Positions 54,096-63,147 are shown, counted from the stretch's first letter. The stretch: 64,000 nt of DNA from Prosthecobacter vanneervenii (GCF_014203095.1 NZ_JACHIG010000001.1:806001-870000); one strand, 5' to 3'. The notes: generated by a model from the letters alone, not told the origin. Numbers and translations: made by a program.

Positions 54096-54635
54096 TCAGG
54101 CTTTCGGCGCTGCCTCGGCCAGCTTTTTCAGATTGGCCAGACCTTCCAGGAACTGGTCGCCGCACATCTTCTCGCAGTTCATGAAGAGGCTCATGATCTT
54201 GCCGATGAAGGGCTTCTTGCTCTGCATGGCCCAGGTGATCTTGGTGCCGGTGCCTTCCGGGGCGAAGGTGAACTGCACATCGCTGCTGCCGGCAAAGGGA
54301 CGCACAAACTCCAGCTTCATGCCGATCTTTTCATGGGGCTTGCTCTCGACGAGCGTGGTGCTGCCTTCGCCCACTTCGTTGTTGCCGTTCCAGCGATAAA
54401 CCGCGCCCACGCCTTCGGACGGGCCTTCCAGAGTTTTCTTCATGGCGGGGTCCAGCTTTGACCAGGGAGACCACGCATCCCACTGGCGGAAGTCGTTCAC
54501 GATTTTAAACACCGTGGCCGGTGCCGCCGTGGTGGTGGCGCTGCGCGTCACAGTCATATCGTCCGACTGAAACGAGGCGGCGATGCAGATGAGGGCGATG
54601 ACGGCCACGAGGCCGAGGATGATTTTCTTGATCAT
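54096..54635 (-). CDS. Membrane-anchored SRPBCC (polyketide-cyclase-like) protein
   Basis: 179 residues. An N-terminal hydrophobic helix (KKIILGLVAVIALICIAASF) would anchor it in the membrane or export it. The rest is a SRPBCC domain of the polyketide cyclase type (PATVFKIVNDFRQWDAWSPWSKLDPAMKKTLEG). It is the only one of the three SRPBCC proteins with a signal-like N terminus, so it acts outside the cytosol. Confidence 0.83.
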   Translation of the reverse strand: MIKKIILGLVAVIALICIAASFQSDDMTVTRSATTTAAPATVFKIVNDFRQWDAWSPWSKLDPAMKKTLEGPSEGVGAVYRWNGNNEVGEGSTTLVESKPHEKIGMKLEFVRPFAGSSDVQFTFAPEGTGTKITWAMQSKKPFIGKIMSLFMNCEKMCGDQFLEGLANLKKLAEAAPKA

Positions 54636-54659
54636 GGGATGTGCGTTGGGTGGGTGGTG

Positions 54660-55142
54660 TTACTTGTCTGACTCCTTGGAGGCCGGGCACTTCTCCGTCA
54701 TGGAGTTCCAGCGCTTCTGCATCTCCTCCGGGGAGACTTTTTCGATCTCGTGCTGCAGCATCCAGATGTGGCCGAAGGGATCGCACACACAGCCGCTACG
54801 GAAGCCGTAAAACATGTCTGTTGCGGGCATCTGCACCGTGGCTCCGGCTGCTGCCGCCTTGGCTATGGCGGCGTCTGCATTCTCCACCATGAGGGAAAAC
54901 TTCACCGGCGTGCCGCCCAGCGTCTGCGGCGACTTGTTCCAGGCGGGATTTTCATCGGAGAGCATGAGGAGACCGCCCTGGAGATTAAGTTCGGCGTGGC
55001 CGATCTTTCCGGTGGCGGCGTCCACGAGGCGGAAGCGCTCGGTGGCGCCAAAGGCCTCCTGGTAAAAGGAGATGGCCTTGGCGGCATCCTGCACGGTGAT
55101 GTAGGGGCTGAAGGCGGGGTAGCTGTGGTCGGGGGTGCTCAT
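54660..55142 (-). CDS. VOC family protein
   Basis: About 160 residues from the ATG at 55142. Glyoxalase-fold repeats: SPYITVQDAAKAISFYQEAFGATERFRLVD and IAKAAAAGATVQMPATDMFYGFRSGCVCDPFGHIWMLQ. PhnB/YdcN-type metal-binding site partly visible (H in IGHAEL, E in LQHEIE). Substrate unknown. The leader has CCACCCTCCACCACC directly before the ATG. Confidence 0.83.
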   Translation of the reverse strand: MSTPDHSYPAFSPYITVQDAAKAISFYQEAFGATERFRLVDAATGKIGHAELNLQGGLLMLSDENPAWNKSPQTLGGTPVKFSLMVENADAAIAKAAAAGATVQMPATDMFYGFRSGCVCDPFGHIWMLQHEIEKVSPEEMQKRWNSMTEKCPASKESDK

Positions 55143-55171
55143 GGTGGTGGAGGGTGGGGGTTGGGTTGAGA

Positions 55172-55570
55172 TCATTCTTTTCCGGCGGCCTTGACCTCCG
55201 CCATAGGGCGGCAGAGATCGGCGATGGGGCGCACTTCGATGCTGGCGCCGTATTGCAGGATGGGGCACTCCTGCGCGATGCGCACCGCCTCTTCCATGCT
55301 GCCCACGGCGATGCGGAAGTACCCGGCGATGGCCTCCTTGGATTCGGCAAAGACACCGTCGGTCACGCTGGTGCCCCTGGGGCCGGAGACGAGCTTTCCT
55401 TCCTCCATCAGCGGCTGCGCGCCGCGATGGATGCCGGTCTTTCCCAGGCGGTCCACCCAGGCGTAGAAGTCGGTCATCACATGCTGCAGCTCAGAGGGGG
55501 ACATGCCGTGGTTCCAGTGGGTGCCGCGAATGAGGAGGAGGTATTCGTCAGTGGGGTTTTGGGGATTCAT
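55172..55570 (-). CDS. DGPF/YCII-related protein
   Basis: 132 residues. Starts EYLLLIRGTHW and has a DGVF element in place of DGPF (SVTDGVFAESKEAIAGYFRIAVGSMEEAVRIA), ending in YGASIEVRPI. This family (YCII-related, DGPF) is often encoded next to ECF42 sigma factors and may influence them. It overlaps the other DGPF gene by 4 bp. Confidence 0.85.
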   Translation of the reverse strand: MNPQNPTDEYLLLIRGTHWNHGMSPSELQHVMTDFYAWVDRLGKTGIHRGAQPLMEEGKLVSGPRGTSVTDGVFAESKEAIAGYFRIAVGSMEEAVRIAQECPILQYGASIEVRPIADLCRPMAEVKAAGKE

Positions 55571-55959
55571 CGGGGAGGGGTTTCGTTGGTCAGATCTGAG
55601 GCGGTGCAGCGCTGGGACTCCAGCGGACGCACCTCGTAGTGAATGCCGCAGGGCAGCGTGGGGCTGTGGGAGAGCAGCTCGGCGGCCTCCGGCAGACTGG
55701 CGGCGCTGACAAACCAGTAACCACCCACCACTTCCTTGGCCTCGCCAAAGGGGCCGTCTGTCACGAAGCCCGTCCTGGACACCGAGGCCCCCTCGGTGCT
55801 GAGGCGGCTGCCGGCACGCATGCGGCCTGCGTCGATGTGCGCATACAGCCAGGCGTAAAAGTCGGTTATGGCCGCGTCGATCTGCTCCTTGGACTTGTCT
55901 TTGTCCCAGTGGCCGCGTGAGATCACAAGGTAGTCATTGAGGGGGGCTTTGGCGTTCAT
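55567..55959 (-). CDS. DGPF/YCII-related protein
   Basis: 130 residues. Carries the exact DGPF motif (VTDGPFGEAKEVVGGYWFVSAASLPEAAELL) and ends HYEVRPLE. Paralogue of the gene that follows it in the operon. In other bacteria DGPF proteins are among the genes controlled by the neighbouring ECF42 sigma factor; no enzymatic function is proved. The stretch between it and the sigma gene is 84 bp. Confidence 0.87.
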   Translation of the reverse strand: MNAKAPLNDYLVISRGHWDKDKSKEQIDAAITDFYAWLYAHIDAGRMRAGSRLSTEGASVSRTGFVTDGPFGEAKEVVGGYWFVSAASLPEAAELLSHSPTLPCGIHYEVRPLESQRCTASDLTNETPPR

Positions 55960-56043
55960 GGAAAGGGAGGAAACAAGGTGGCTTCAAAAGGGACGACGAA
56001 TGGGCGGGACGGAAAAGGACAGCGTGGTGAAAAAATTTTTCCT

Positions 56044-57354
56044 TTATGTCCCGAAGCCAGCAGCAGCGGCCTCGCTGTCGGCGATGCGGCTTTCAAAAAA
56101 GCGGCGCTCCGAGGGCAGCACGGCGAGCGCCAGCGCGCGGCAGTAGTGAGTGGCGGCGGTCTGGTGCTGCCCCAGCTCTGTGGCAAAGGCCCCGCGCGCG
56201 GCGTGCAGGGAGAGATAGGTGTCCAGCCCCTTCACGGTTCCCAGGGCATCCAGCCCACGCTGCGCCCCATGCACGCGCCCCACGGCGATGGCGCGGTTCA
56301 GCGCCACCACAGGAGAAGGCTTCAGCTGCATGAGCTGATCATAAAGCACGAGGATGCGCGACCAGTCCGTGGCTTCATGAGTGGTGGCCGTGCTATGGCA
56401 TGCGGCAATGCCAGCCTCAAGATGATACTCCGTGAGCGTGTCTCCCTGAGCCGAGAGCTGCAGATGCTGGATGCCGCGCTGGATCAGCGACTGATCCCAG
56501 AGGCTGCGGTTTTGCTCATGCAGGCGCAGGATGTCTCCGGCATCGTCCGTGCGTGCGGGCAGTCGTGCAGCGCTCAGCAGCATGAGCGCCAGCAGGGCAT
56601 GGCAGCGCGGCTGGCTGGTGGCAGGATGCGTGGCCAGCAGCTCGGCCAGACGGATGGCCTCATGGCAGAGGTCCGCGCGTACCAGGTGCTCGCCGCTGCT
56701 GGCCTTGTAGCCCTCATTAAAGAGCAGGTATAGAGTGGCCAGCACGGCATCCAGCCGCTGCGGCAGCTCATGCGCCTCCGGCAGCTCAAAGGGCAGCTCC
56801 AGCTCGCGGATGCGCGCCCGTGCGCGCACCAGCCTCTTGGAGATGGCCGCCTCGGTGGTGACAAACGCCGCCGCGATCTCCGCCGGGCTGAGGCCGCACA
56901 GCGTGCGCAGTGCCAGCGCGATCTGCGCCTCCGGCGAGAGCTGCGGGTGGCAGCAGACAAACATCAGGCGCAGGATGTCATCGCGCAGATGCGCATCGTC
57001 CCATGAGGCCTCCTCCACTGGCACCGCCATCCAGCGTGCCTGCTCGGTGGAGACACCCTCCTCGCGCTCATTCCAGCGCTGCTCGCGGCGCAGCTGGTCC
57101 AGCGCCAGATGACGTGCCGTCTGGGTGAGCCATGCCGCCGGATTGTCCGGAACTCCCCGATAGGGCCAGGTCTGCAGAGCACGCACCAGCGCCTCCTGCA
57201 CCACGTCCTCCACCCACTGCAGCCGCTGCGCGCCAAACTGCCCCGCCAGCGTGGCCACCAGACGTGCCGACTCGTGCCGGAAGAAGTGCTCCGTGGCCAG
57301 CTGGGCGCAGGCATCTTTGCTGGTGGGGTCGTCTGGAGTGGCTGGTTCGTTCAT
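56044..57354 (-). CDS. ECF42-type RNA polymerase sigma factor with C-terminal TPR-like extension
   Basis: About 436 residues from the ATG at 57354. Sigma region 2 spans about 28-92 (ESARLVATLAGQFGAQRLQWVEDVVQEALVRALQTWP; LDQLRR) and region 4 about 170-200 (LCGLSPAEIAAAFVTTEAAISKRLVRARARIRE). A 200-residue helical C-terminal domain (DUF6596-like, TPR-like: GEHLVRADLCHEAIRLAELLA; ALNRAIAVGRVHGAQRGLDAL) is the mark of ECF42 factors, in which it is needed for activity and replaces an anti-sigma factor. Neighbouring DGPF genes support the type. It begins 10 bp after the TetR gene. Confidence 0.9.
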   Translation of the reverse strand: MNEPATPDDPTSKDACAQLATEHFFRHESARLVATLAGQFGAQRLQWVEDVVQEALVRALQTWPYRGVPDNPAAWLTQTARHLALDQLRREQRWNEREEGVSTEQARWMAVPVEEASWDDAHLRDDILRLMFVCCHPQLSPEAQIALALRTLCGLSPAEIAAAFVTTEAAISKRLVRARARIRELELPFELPEAHELPQRLDAVLATLYLLFNEGYKASSGEHLVRADLCHEAIRLAELLATHPATSQPRCHALLALMLLSAARLPARTDDAGDILRLHEQNRSLWDQSLIQRGIQHLQLSAQGDTLTEYHLEAGIAACHSTATTHEATDWSRILVLYDQLMQLKPSPVVALNRAIAVGRVHGAQRGLDALGTVKGLDTYLSLHAARGAFATELGQHQTAATHYCRALALAVLPSERRFFESRIADSEAAAAGFGT

Positions 57355-57364
57355 GCGGAAGGGT

Positions 57365-57994
57365 TCAGCGTGCTTGAAAAAGGCCGTCCACAAAGGCGCG
57401 GGCCAGCTTGAGATTGTGGCGGATCATTTCCTGGGAGCGGCAGGTCTTGCCCACGAGCATGGAGCCCTGCCAGAGGCTGTTGAGAAACCAGGCCGCTTGC
57501 ATGGGGTCAAACTTTGTCTTCGGTTGATGTTTCTTCTTCGCAGCAGCCAGCATTTTGGCCGTGTTGGAAGTCCAGAGAGTCAGCTCTTTTTCACACGCGG
57601 CCCGCAGGGCGGGGCTGGTGGCGGCCAGCTCCTGCGACATCATGCCCACCATGCATACGCAGTTCTCTTCAGGCCGTCTGGTGAATCCGGCCATGATGTC
57701 CAGCATGCGGTGCAGCTGCTTGAGGGGATCCAGCGTCTCGTCCTTCCACGCCTCTGCATACAGCGCGGTGCCCATGCGGCCCCACCAATCCACGGCCGCG
57801 AGAGCCAGCGCCTCCTTGTTTTCAAAGTGGTGGAAAAAGCCGCCCTTCGTCATGCCCGCCTCCTGGCAGATCATGTCCACCGAGGTGGCCGCAAACCCCT
57901 GCCGCAGCATGAGCCGCACGGTAGCGTCGATCAGCCGCTGCCTGCTGGCTGCGGGATCGCGCTCACGTTTCGTGCTGGCAGCTTTCTTTGACAT
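57365..57994 (-). CDS. TetR/AcrR family regulator
   Basis: 209 residues. N-terminal helix-turn-helix RLIDATVRLMLRQGFAATSVDMICQEAGMTKGGFFHHFENKEAL, followed by a helical ligand-binding domain with an AcrR-like C-terminal region (CVCMVGMMSQELAATSPALRAACEKEL). It is the first gene of the twelve-gene cluster; a palindrome overlaps its start codon and -10 region, implying autorepression and control of the whole unit. A Lys/Arg-rich N terminus precedes the DNA-binding domain. Confidence 0.9.
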   Translation of the reverse strand: MSKKAASTKRERDPAASRQRLIDATVRLMLRQGFAATSVDMICQEAGMTKGGFFHHFENKEALALAAVDWWGRMGTALYAEAWKDETLDPLKQLHRMLDIMAGFTRRPEENCVCMVGMMSQELAATSPALRAACEKELTLWTSNTAKMLAAAKKKHQPKTKFDPMQAAWFLNSLWQGSMLVGKTCRSQEMIRHNLKLARAFVDGLFQAR

Positions 57995-58012
57995 ACAGAC
58001 CGGTTGGTATGT
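57991..58012 (-). promoter_or_regulatory. Palindromic TetR-type operator over the start of the regulator gene
   Basis: The 22-bp sequence has the form ACATAC-n2-ACCGGT-n2-GTATGT, an exact inverted repeat at 16 of 22 bases around the centre ACCGGT. It covers the ATG of the TetR gene and the proposed -10 element. Placement and symmetry fit a TetR-family dimer site; the cognate protein is inferred to be the adjacent regulator. Confidence 0.6.
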
Positions 58013-58035
58013 AAAGAAGTAGCGCCTGCGGTCAA
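58008..58035 (-). promoter_or_regulatory. Candidate promoter for the sigma-factor operon
   Basis: On the minus strand, TTGACC (58035-58030) and TACATA (58013-58008) are 16 bp apart. The -10 box overlaps the palindrome at 57991-58012, which would let the regulator block transcription. The match to the -10 consensus is weak, so a different sigma factor, including the encoded ECF42 type, could be used. Confidence 0.35.
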
Positions 58036-58074
58036 ATGAGAATTCATCCGGCCGACTCCCCCGGCAGGCTTTCG

Positions 58075-59439
58075 CTAGTACGCCGCATGCCCCGGCGTGC
58101 GGGCAAACGGGATGACGTCGCGGATGTTGGGGACGCCGGTGACGAACATGAGCAGGCGCTCGAAGCCGAGGCCGTAGCCGGCATGGGGCACGCTGCCGTA
58201 GCGGCGGAGATCGGCGTACCAGGAGTAGTTTTCGGGATCGAGGCCCTGCTTGGACATGAGGGCTTCGAGCACATCCAGGCGCTCCTCGCGCTGGCTGCCG
58301 CCGACGATTTCGCCAATGCCGGGAACGAGGAGGTCCATGGCGGCAGCGGTTTTGCCATCGTCGTTCTGACGCATGTAGAAGGGCTTGATGTCCTTGGGGT
58401 AGTTGAAGATCGTCACCGGGCCTTTGACATGCTCTTCGGCCAGGTAGCGCTCGTGCTCGGTCTGCAGGCTGTCTCCCCAGACAACGGGGTGTTCGAAGTT
58501 TCGGCCGGATTTGAGCAGGATGTCCACGGCATCGGTGTAGCTGATACGCTCAAAGGGCTTGGCCAGAGTCTGCTTGAGGCGGTCGATGAGTCCTTTGTCG
58601 ATGAACTTGTTGAAGAATTCCAGCTCGTCCGGGCATTCATCAAACATGGCCTGCACGAGGTAGCGCACGTGCTCCTCCGCCAGCGTCATGTCGGCGGTGA
58701 GATCGTAGAAGGCCATCTCGGGCTCGATCATCCAGAACTCGGCGGCATGGCGCGTGGTGTTGCTGTTCTCCGCGCGGAAGGTGGGGCCAAAGGTGTAGAT
58801 GTTTCCCAGCGCGCAGGCAAAGGCCTCTCCCTGCAACTGGCCGCTGACGGTGAGGTAGGTGGGGCGGCCGAAGAAGTCCTGCTCAGGCTTGGTGGGCGTG
58901 TTGGGCTTCAGCGTGGTCACCTGAAACATCTCCCCTGCTCCTTCGCAGTCGCTGCTGGTGATGATGGGGGTGTGCACGTAGAAGAAGCCGCGCTCCTGGA
59001 AGAAGCGGTGCACGGCGTAGGCCATCTTGCTGCGCACGCGGAAGACGCTGCCAAAGAGATTGGTGCGCGGGCGCAGGTGGGCGATGGTGCGGAGAAACTC
59101 GGGCGTGTGCCCCTTCTTTTGCAGCGGGTAGGTGGCGTCGGCCTCGCCGAGCAGGCACAGCTCGGCGGCCTGCATCTCCCACTTCTGCCCGGCGGCGGGA
59201 GAGGCCACGAGATCGCCCACCACCTCCACAGACGCGCCGGTCAGGATGCGCGGCAGCAGTTCGGCCGTGGGCAGCGCGGCGTCCACCACGACCTGCAGGC
59301 CCTTGAAGCAGGAGCCGTCAGAGATTTCCAGGAAGGAGCAGGACTTGGAGTCGCGCTTGGTGCGCACCCAGCCACGGGCGGTGATGCCATTGCGTGCCGA
59401 TTCGGAGTGAAGAAGGGTCTGGATGGTGTCGAGTGCCAT
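58075..59439 (-). CDS. asnS: Asparagine-tRNA ligase
   Basis: 454 residues. N-terminal OB-fold anticodon-binding domain ([21 protein letters not shown]), then class II motifs: motif 2 [24 protein letters not shown] and motif 3 [26 protein letters not shown]. The asparaginyl rather than aspartyl identity follows from the short ungapped core and the HAAEF/AENSNT segments. Cytosolic housekeeping enzyme; upstream of the TetR gene with 80 bp between them, in the same direction. Confidence 0.95.
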   Translation of the reverse strand: MALDTIQTLLHSESARNGITARGWVRTKRDSKSCSFLEISDGSCFKGLQVVVDAALPTAELLPRILTGASVEVVGDLVASPAAGQKWEMQAAELCLLGEADATYPLQKKGHTPEFLRTIAHLRPRTNLFGSVFRVRSKMAYAVHRFFQERGFFYVHTPIITSSDCEGAGEMFQVTTLKPNTPTKPEQDFFGRPTYLTVSGQLQGEAFACALGNIYTFGPTFRAENSNTTRHAAEFWMIEPEMAFYDLTADMTLAEEHVRYLVQAMFDECPDELEFFNKFIDKGLIDRLKQTLAKPFERISYTDAVDILLKSGRNFEHPVVWGDSLQTEHERYLAEEHVKGPVTIFNYPKDIKPFYMRQNDDGKTAAAMDLLVPGIGEIVGGSQREERLDVLEALMSKQGLDPENYSWYADLRRYGSVPHAGYGLGFERLLMFVTGVPNIRDVIPFARTPGHAAY

Positions 59440-59533
59440 GCGCGGAAAATTAGCGTGCCTGCGCGATGGGGCAAGGGCCGGTGGGCAGATAGAGCTGCCT
59501 GCGGACTGAAAAGGGTGAACAGGGCGCGGCAGC

Positions 59534-60400
59534 TCAGCGCTTCTCCCACAGCAGCGCCAGGAAGAGCGGGAACTCCTTGCGGGCGCGGTTTTCGGCGCGG
59601 GCGCGGGGGCCGGGCTGGCTTTCCTTGTGGGAGTACCACTCCTCCATACCAGCCAATACCAGACCGGCGGAGAAGCCGGTGCCGGTGAGGGTCTGCATGC
59701 TGCGGTGAAAGGAGACGGTGCTCTCGCTGTCGGCCTTCCCGGGGTGCATGACGATGGGGATGCTCAGCGTGCTGCTGTAGGCGTCCGTGCGGCGGTACTG
59801 GATCTTGCGCTCCTCATCGTGGCCCCAGGCGGACTGGCGGGGGATGCGGAAGGCGGGGTGGTTCACCACCCAGAGCATGCGGCCACCGGGGCGCAGCACC
59901 TTGGCGGCGGCGGCGGCCACGGTGTCGAGGTGCTCCATGTTTTGCACGCAGAGGATGGCGGAGGCGGCGTCGAATTCTCCGAGATCGCCGATCTGGGCGG
60001 CATCGCGTGCAAGGTAGCGCACGGGGGGCTTCACTGGATAAGTACGCGCTTTCTGGATGAGCGTGGGGGCGGCATCCACTCCGGTGACCTGGCACCCGGC
60101 CTGGGCCAGCGCACGGGAAAAGACGCCCTGCCCGCAGCCGAGATCCAGCACGCGCTCGCCACGCTTGGGGGCCAGCAGTTTCAGAGCACCAGGAATGACC
60201 ACGGCCTGGTAGAGCTCGGAGCCGCGCTCGCCGATGATGCGGTCATACCAGTCGGCGGATTTTTCCCAGGAGGTGCCGTGCTCGCGCAGAGGCTTGCCGC
60301 CGGGGCCAGCCGACGGGCCGCCAGCAGGACGTGTACGCGGGCGAGGTCCGGGGCGTGGGCTGGGCTGGGAGCTGAAAGGGCGGCGTGGGGGCGGCGGCAT
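59534..60400 (-). CDS. Class I SAM-dependent methyltransferase
   Basis: About 288 residues if started at the ATG at 60400; an upstream ATG at 60469 would add a low-complexity Pro-rich region and overlap the divergent gene. Motif [16 protein letters not shown], post-I VTGVDAAP, and the region around [34 protein letters not shown] fit the methyltransferase 11 group. The protein ends with a basic tail. Acceptor unknown. Confidence 0.82.
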   Translation of the reverse strand: MPPPPRRPFSSQPSPRPGPRPRTRPAGGPSAGPGGKPLREHGTSWEKSADWYDRIIGERGSELYQAVVIPGALKLLAPKRGERVLDLGCGQGVFSRALAQAGCQVTGVDAAPTLIQKARTYPVKPPVRYLARDAAQIGDLGEFDAASAILCVQNMEHLDTVAAAAAKVLRPGGRMLWVVNHPAFRIPRQSAWGHDEERKIQYRRTDAYSSTLSIPIVMHPGKADSESTVSFHRSMQTLTGTGFSAGLVLAGMEEWYSHKESQPGPRARAENRARKEFPLFLALLWEKR

Positions 60401-60482
60401 GGGGCATGATGCCGCAGCGGGCGGGGAATGCCAGCGGCTCCGCACAATGTCCTTACTTTTATCTTCCATGATGAGCTGCGAT

Positions 60483-62948
60483 ATGACAGCCTCCTCCGCC
60501 GTTTCTCCCGCCATGCCCTCCACTTCTTCCCGTGCCGTCCCCGGTTTGATCCTCGCGGCACTGAGCCTGCTGAGCGCCTTTCTGCTGTTTCAGGTGCAGC
60601 CGATCATCAGCAAATTCATCCTCCCATGGTTTGGCGGCAGCCCGGGTGTGTGGACGACGTGCATGCTGTTCTTTCAGCTGGTGCTGTTTGCGGGGTATGC
60701 GTATGCGCACACGCTGACGCTGCTGCCACGGCGCTGGCAGGGCATGCTGCACGGGGTGCTGCTGGGCGCGGCGATCGCCATGCTGCCGATCGCGCCCGGA
60801 GACGCGTGGAAGCCCACCGGCACGGAGGATCCTGCGCTGCGAATCCTGCTGCTGCTGATGGCCAGCGTGGGGCTGCCGTACTTTGTGCTCTCCAGCACCA
60901 GCCCGCTGGTGCAGGTGTGGTTCACCCGCACCACGGGCGGGGCCAATCCCTGGCGGCTGTATGCGCTTTCCAACATCGGCTCCCTGGCAGCACTGCTGAG
61001 CTACCCGCTTTTCTTTGAGGTGCACTGGGATGTGCTGGAGCAGACCACGCTGTGGGCGGTGGGCTTTGGTGCGTTTGTGGTCCTCTCTCTGGCAGGCGTG
61101 TGGCTGGACCGGCGGCAGGCGCTGGAGGCCGAGGCCCCGCAGGCGGAGGACTCCCCTGCCCCCGCCGCCAGCGAAGCTGCGGCGAATGACCACCCCGGCT
61201 GGTGGCGACGGCTGTTCTGGGTGCTGCTGCCTGCGCTGGCCAGCAGCGTGCTGCTGGCGGCCACGAATCACGTGTGCCAGGACGTTGCGGTGATCCCCTT
61301 CCTCTGGGTGGTGCCGCTGAGTCTGTACCTGCTCACCTTCATCATCTGCTTTGAGCACGAGCGCTGGTATGTGCGCATCTCCGTGCTGTGGGCGGTGGTG
61401 GCGCTGCCGGTGCTCTTTCTCACCTGCACGGAGCAGCGCCTGCAGGCCAAGCCGGTGTGGACGAAATTTGAGCAGATGATGCACAACCATGTGCAGCCCG
61501 TGCTGAACAAGGTCACAGGGCAGGACTGGAACCTGGCCGACATCGATGTGACGCCCAATTTCGTCTGGGAGCTGGGCTGGTCCTTTGGCGCCATGTTTCT
61601 GGCCTGCATGCTCTGCCACGGCGAACTGGTGCGGCTGAAGCCCGCGCCACGCCGGCTCACGGAGTTTTACCTACTCATGTCTGCCGGCGGGGCGCTGGGC
61701 GGCCTCTTCGTCAGCCTGGGTGCGCCGCATGTCTTCACCAGCTTTGCGGAGTGGCCCATCAGCCTGATCGTGGTGTGCGGCGTGGTGTGCATCATCCTGC
61801 TGCGTGCGGTGCTGAAAATGCGGCGCTGGAAGGAGTGGGCGCTGCTGGTGCTCATCACCGGCATCACGGGCGGCATTCTCGGGATGATGTATGACGCCGG
61901 CCTGCTGGACTGGGAGCTGGTGCAGAAGCAGATCGAGGAGCAAAAGCTGCCCATGAGTGCGCTGTATGGCTCGCTGGCAGCCATCGGGCTCTGCATTCTC
62001 ATTCTGGTCTGGCGCATGGTGCGCCGGGGCAGCCTGCGCCCGGGCCTCTTCTCCGCCATGCAGCTGGCCATGCTCTTCACCTTTCTGCTCATGACCATGA
62101 GCGATCTCGGCTTCAAGAAGGACGAGAAGATCGAGCGCGTGCGCAATTTCTACGGCATGCTCTCGGTGAGCGAGGACCACTTCGAAAGCGAGGGCCAGCG
62201 CCTGACCTACCGCGAGCTGGTGAATGGCGGCATCATCCACGGCATGCAGAATCTGGGCAACTTCCTGCAGGAGGAGCCCACCACCTACTACGGCCACCAG
62301 ACCGGTGTGGGCAAGGCGCTGGACAGCATCAAGGAGAAGGCGGGCGCACGAATCGGTGTGGTGGGCATGGGCGCGGGCACGGCGGCCTGCTATGCACGCA
62401 GCGGGCAGAGCATCCGCTTTTATGACATCAATCCGGATGTGGTGCGCATCGCGGACAAGTACTTCACCTACCTGGCGGACGCACGAAAGCGCGGTGCCAC
62501 GGTGGAGGTGGTGGTGTCAGACGCACGCCTGGCGCTGGAGCGCGAGAAGTCCCAGCAGTTTGACGTGCTGCTGCTGGATGCCTTCAGCGGCGACTCCGTG
62601 CCGGTGCACCTGCTGACGCAGGAGGCCTTCACGATCTATGACCGGCATATGAAGAAGGACGGCATCATCGCCGTGCACATCACCAACAGCTACCTGGTGC
62701 TGGCCCCGGTGATCGAAAAGATCGCCGCTGCCACCGGCTTCAAGACCACCCGGATCGCCACCGAGCTGGAAGGCGACCACGACTCCACCGACTACATCCT
62801 GGTGACGCGCAACGAGGCCTTTCTCAAGGCCACGCCGCCCAGCCTCGTGGGCACCGAGGTGGAGCTGAAACACGACGTCCGCCTCTGGACCGACCGCTAC
62901 CACAACCTGCTGCGCATCCTGGACATCCCGGAGAATGTGAAGGAGTGA
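60483..62948 (+). CDS. Membrane protein with C-terminal spermidine-synthase-like domain
   Basis: About 821 residues from the ATG at 60483 (starts at 60447, 60468 or 60513 are possible). The N-terminal 560 residues hold about 14 hydrophobic helices (LILAALSLLSAFLLFQVQPIISKFILPWFGG as the first). The cytosolic C-terminal domain has a methyltransferase-like fold: GVVGMGAGTAACYA, RFYDINPDVVRIA, VVSDARLALE, FDVLLLDAFSGDSVPVHLLT. This 'fused MFS/spermidine synthase' family is common in planctomycetes and proteobacteria; the aminopropyl reaction is not shown, and the domain could act on another substrate. Confidence 0.85.
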   Translation: MTASSAVSPAMPSTSSRAVPGLILAALSLLSAFLLFQVQPIISKFILPWFGGSPGVWTTCMLFFQLVLFAGYAYAHTLTLLPRRWQGMLHGVLLGAAIAMLPIAPGDAWKPTGTEDPALRILLLLMASVGLPYFVLSSTSPLVQVWFTRTTGGANPWRLYALSNIGSLAALLSYPLFFEVHWDVLEQTTLWAVGFGAFVVLSLAGVWLDRRQALEAEAPQAEDSPAPAASEAAANDHPGWWRRLFWVLLPALASSVLLAATNHVCQDVAVIPFLWVVPLSLYLLTFIICFEHERWYVRISVLWAVVALPVLFLTCTEQRLQAKPVWTKFEQMMHNHVQPVLNKVTGQDWNLADIDVTPNFVWELGWSFGAMFLACMLCHGELVRLKPAPRRLTEFYLLMSAGGALGGLFVSLGAPHVFTSFAEWPISLIVVCGVVCIILLRAVLKMRRWKEWALLVLITGITGGILGMMYDAGLLDWELVQKQIEEQKLPMSALYGSLAAIGLCILILVWRMVRRGSLRPGLFSAMQLAMLFTFLLMTMSDLGFKKDEKIERVRNFYGMLSVSEDHFESEGQRLTYRELVNGGIIHGMQNLGNFLQEEPTTYYGHQTGVGKALDSIKEKAGARIGVVGMGAGTAACYARSGQSIRFYDINPDVVRIADKYFTYLADARKRGATVEVVVSDARLALEREKSQQFDVLLLDAFSGDSVPVHLLTQEAFTIYDRHMKKDGIIAVHITNSYLVLAPVIEKIAAATGFKTTRIATELEGDHDSTDYILVTRNEAFLKATPPSLVGTEVELKHDVRLWTDRYHNLLRILDIPENVKE

Positions 62949-62970
62949 GGGGTAAAGCATGCCCGGCGCA

Positions 62971-62997
62971 GGTAGGGCGCTTGGTCCTCCAAGCGCC
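62971..62997. repeat. REP-like hairpin with CTACC, inverted orientation
   Basis: Reading the minus strand: 9-bp stem GGCGCTTGG, loop AGGA, CCAAGCGCC, then CTACC abutting the stem. Same design as 37365-37390 with a different stem sequence. It begins 23 bp after the stop of the spermidine-synthase-like gene and could also end transcription, although no T tract follows. Confidence 0.6.
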
Positions 62998-63147
62998 GTG
63001 GTCTGTGGCGGTGAGAAGACCCAGCTCATTCGCAGCTCAGATCTTCCTCTTCCTCCCTTTCTGAGAGGAAGAGGAGGAGTAGGAGGAAGAGAAGGACGAC
63101 CGGCTCGCTGAGCGGTGGGTTTCACGCACCCACCGGGCTTCGGCGGC

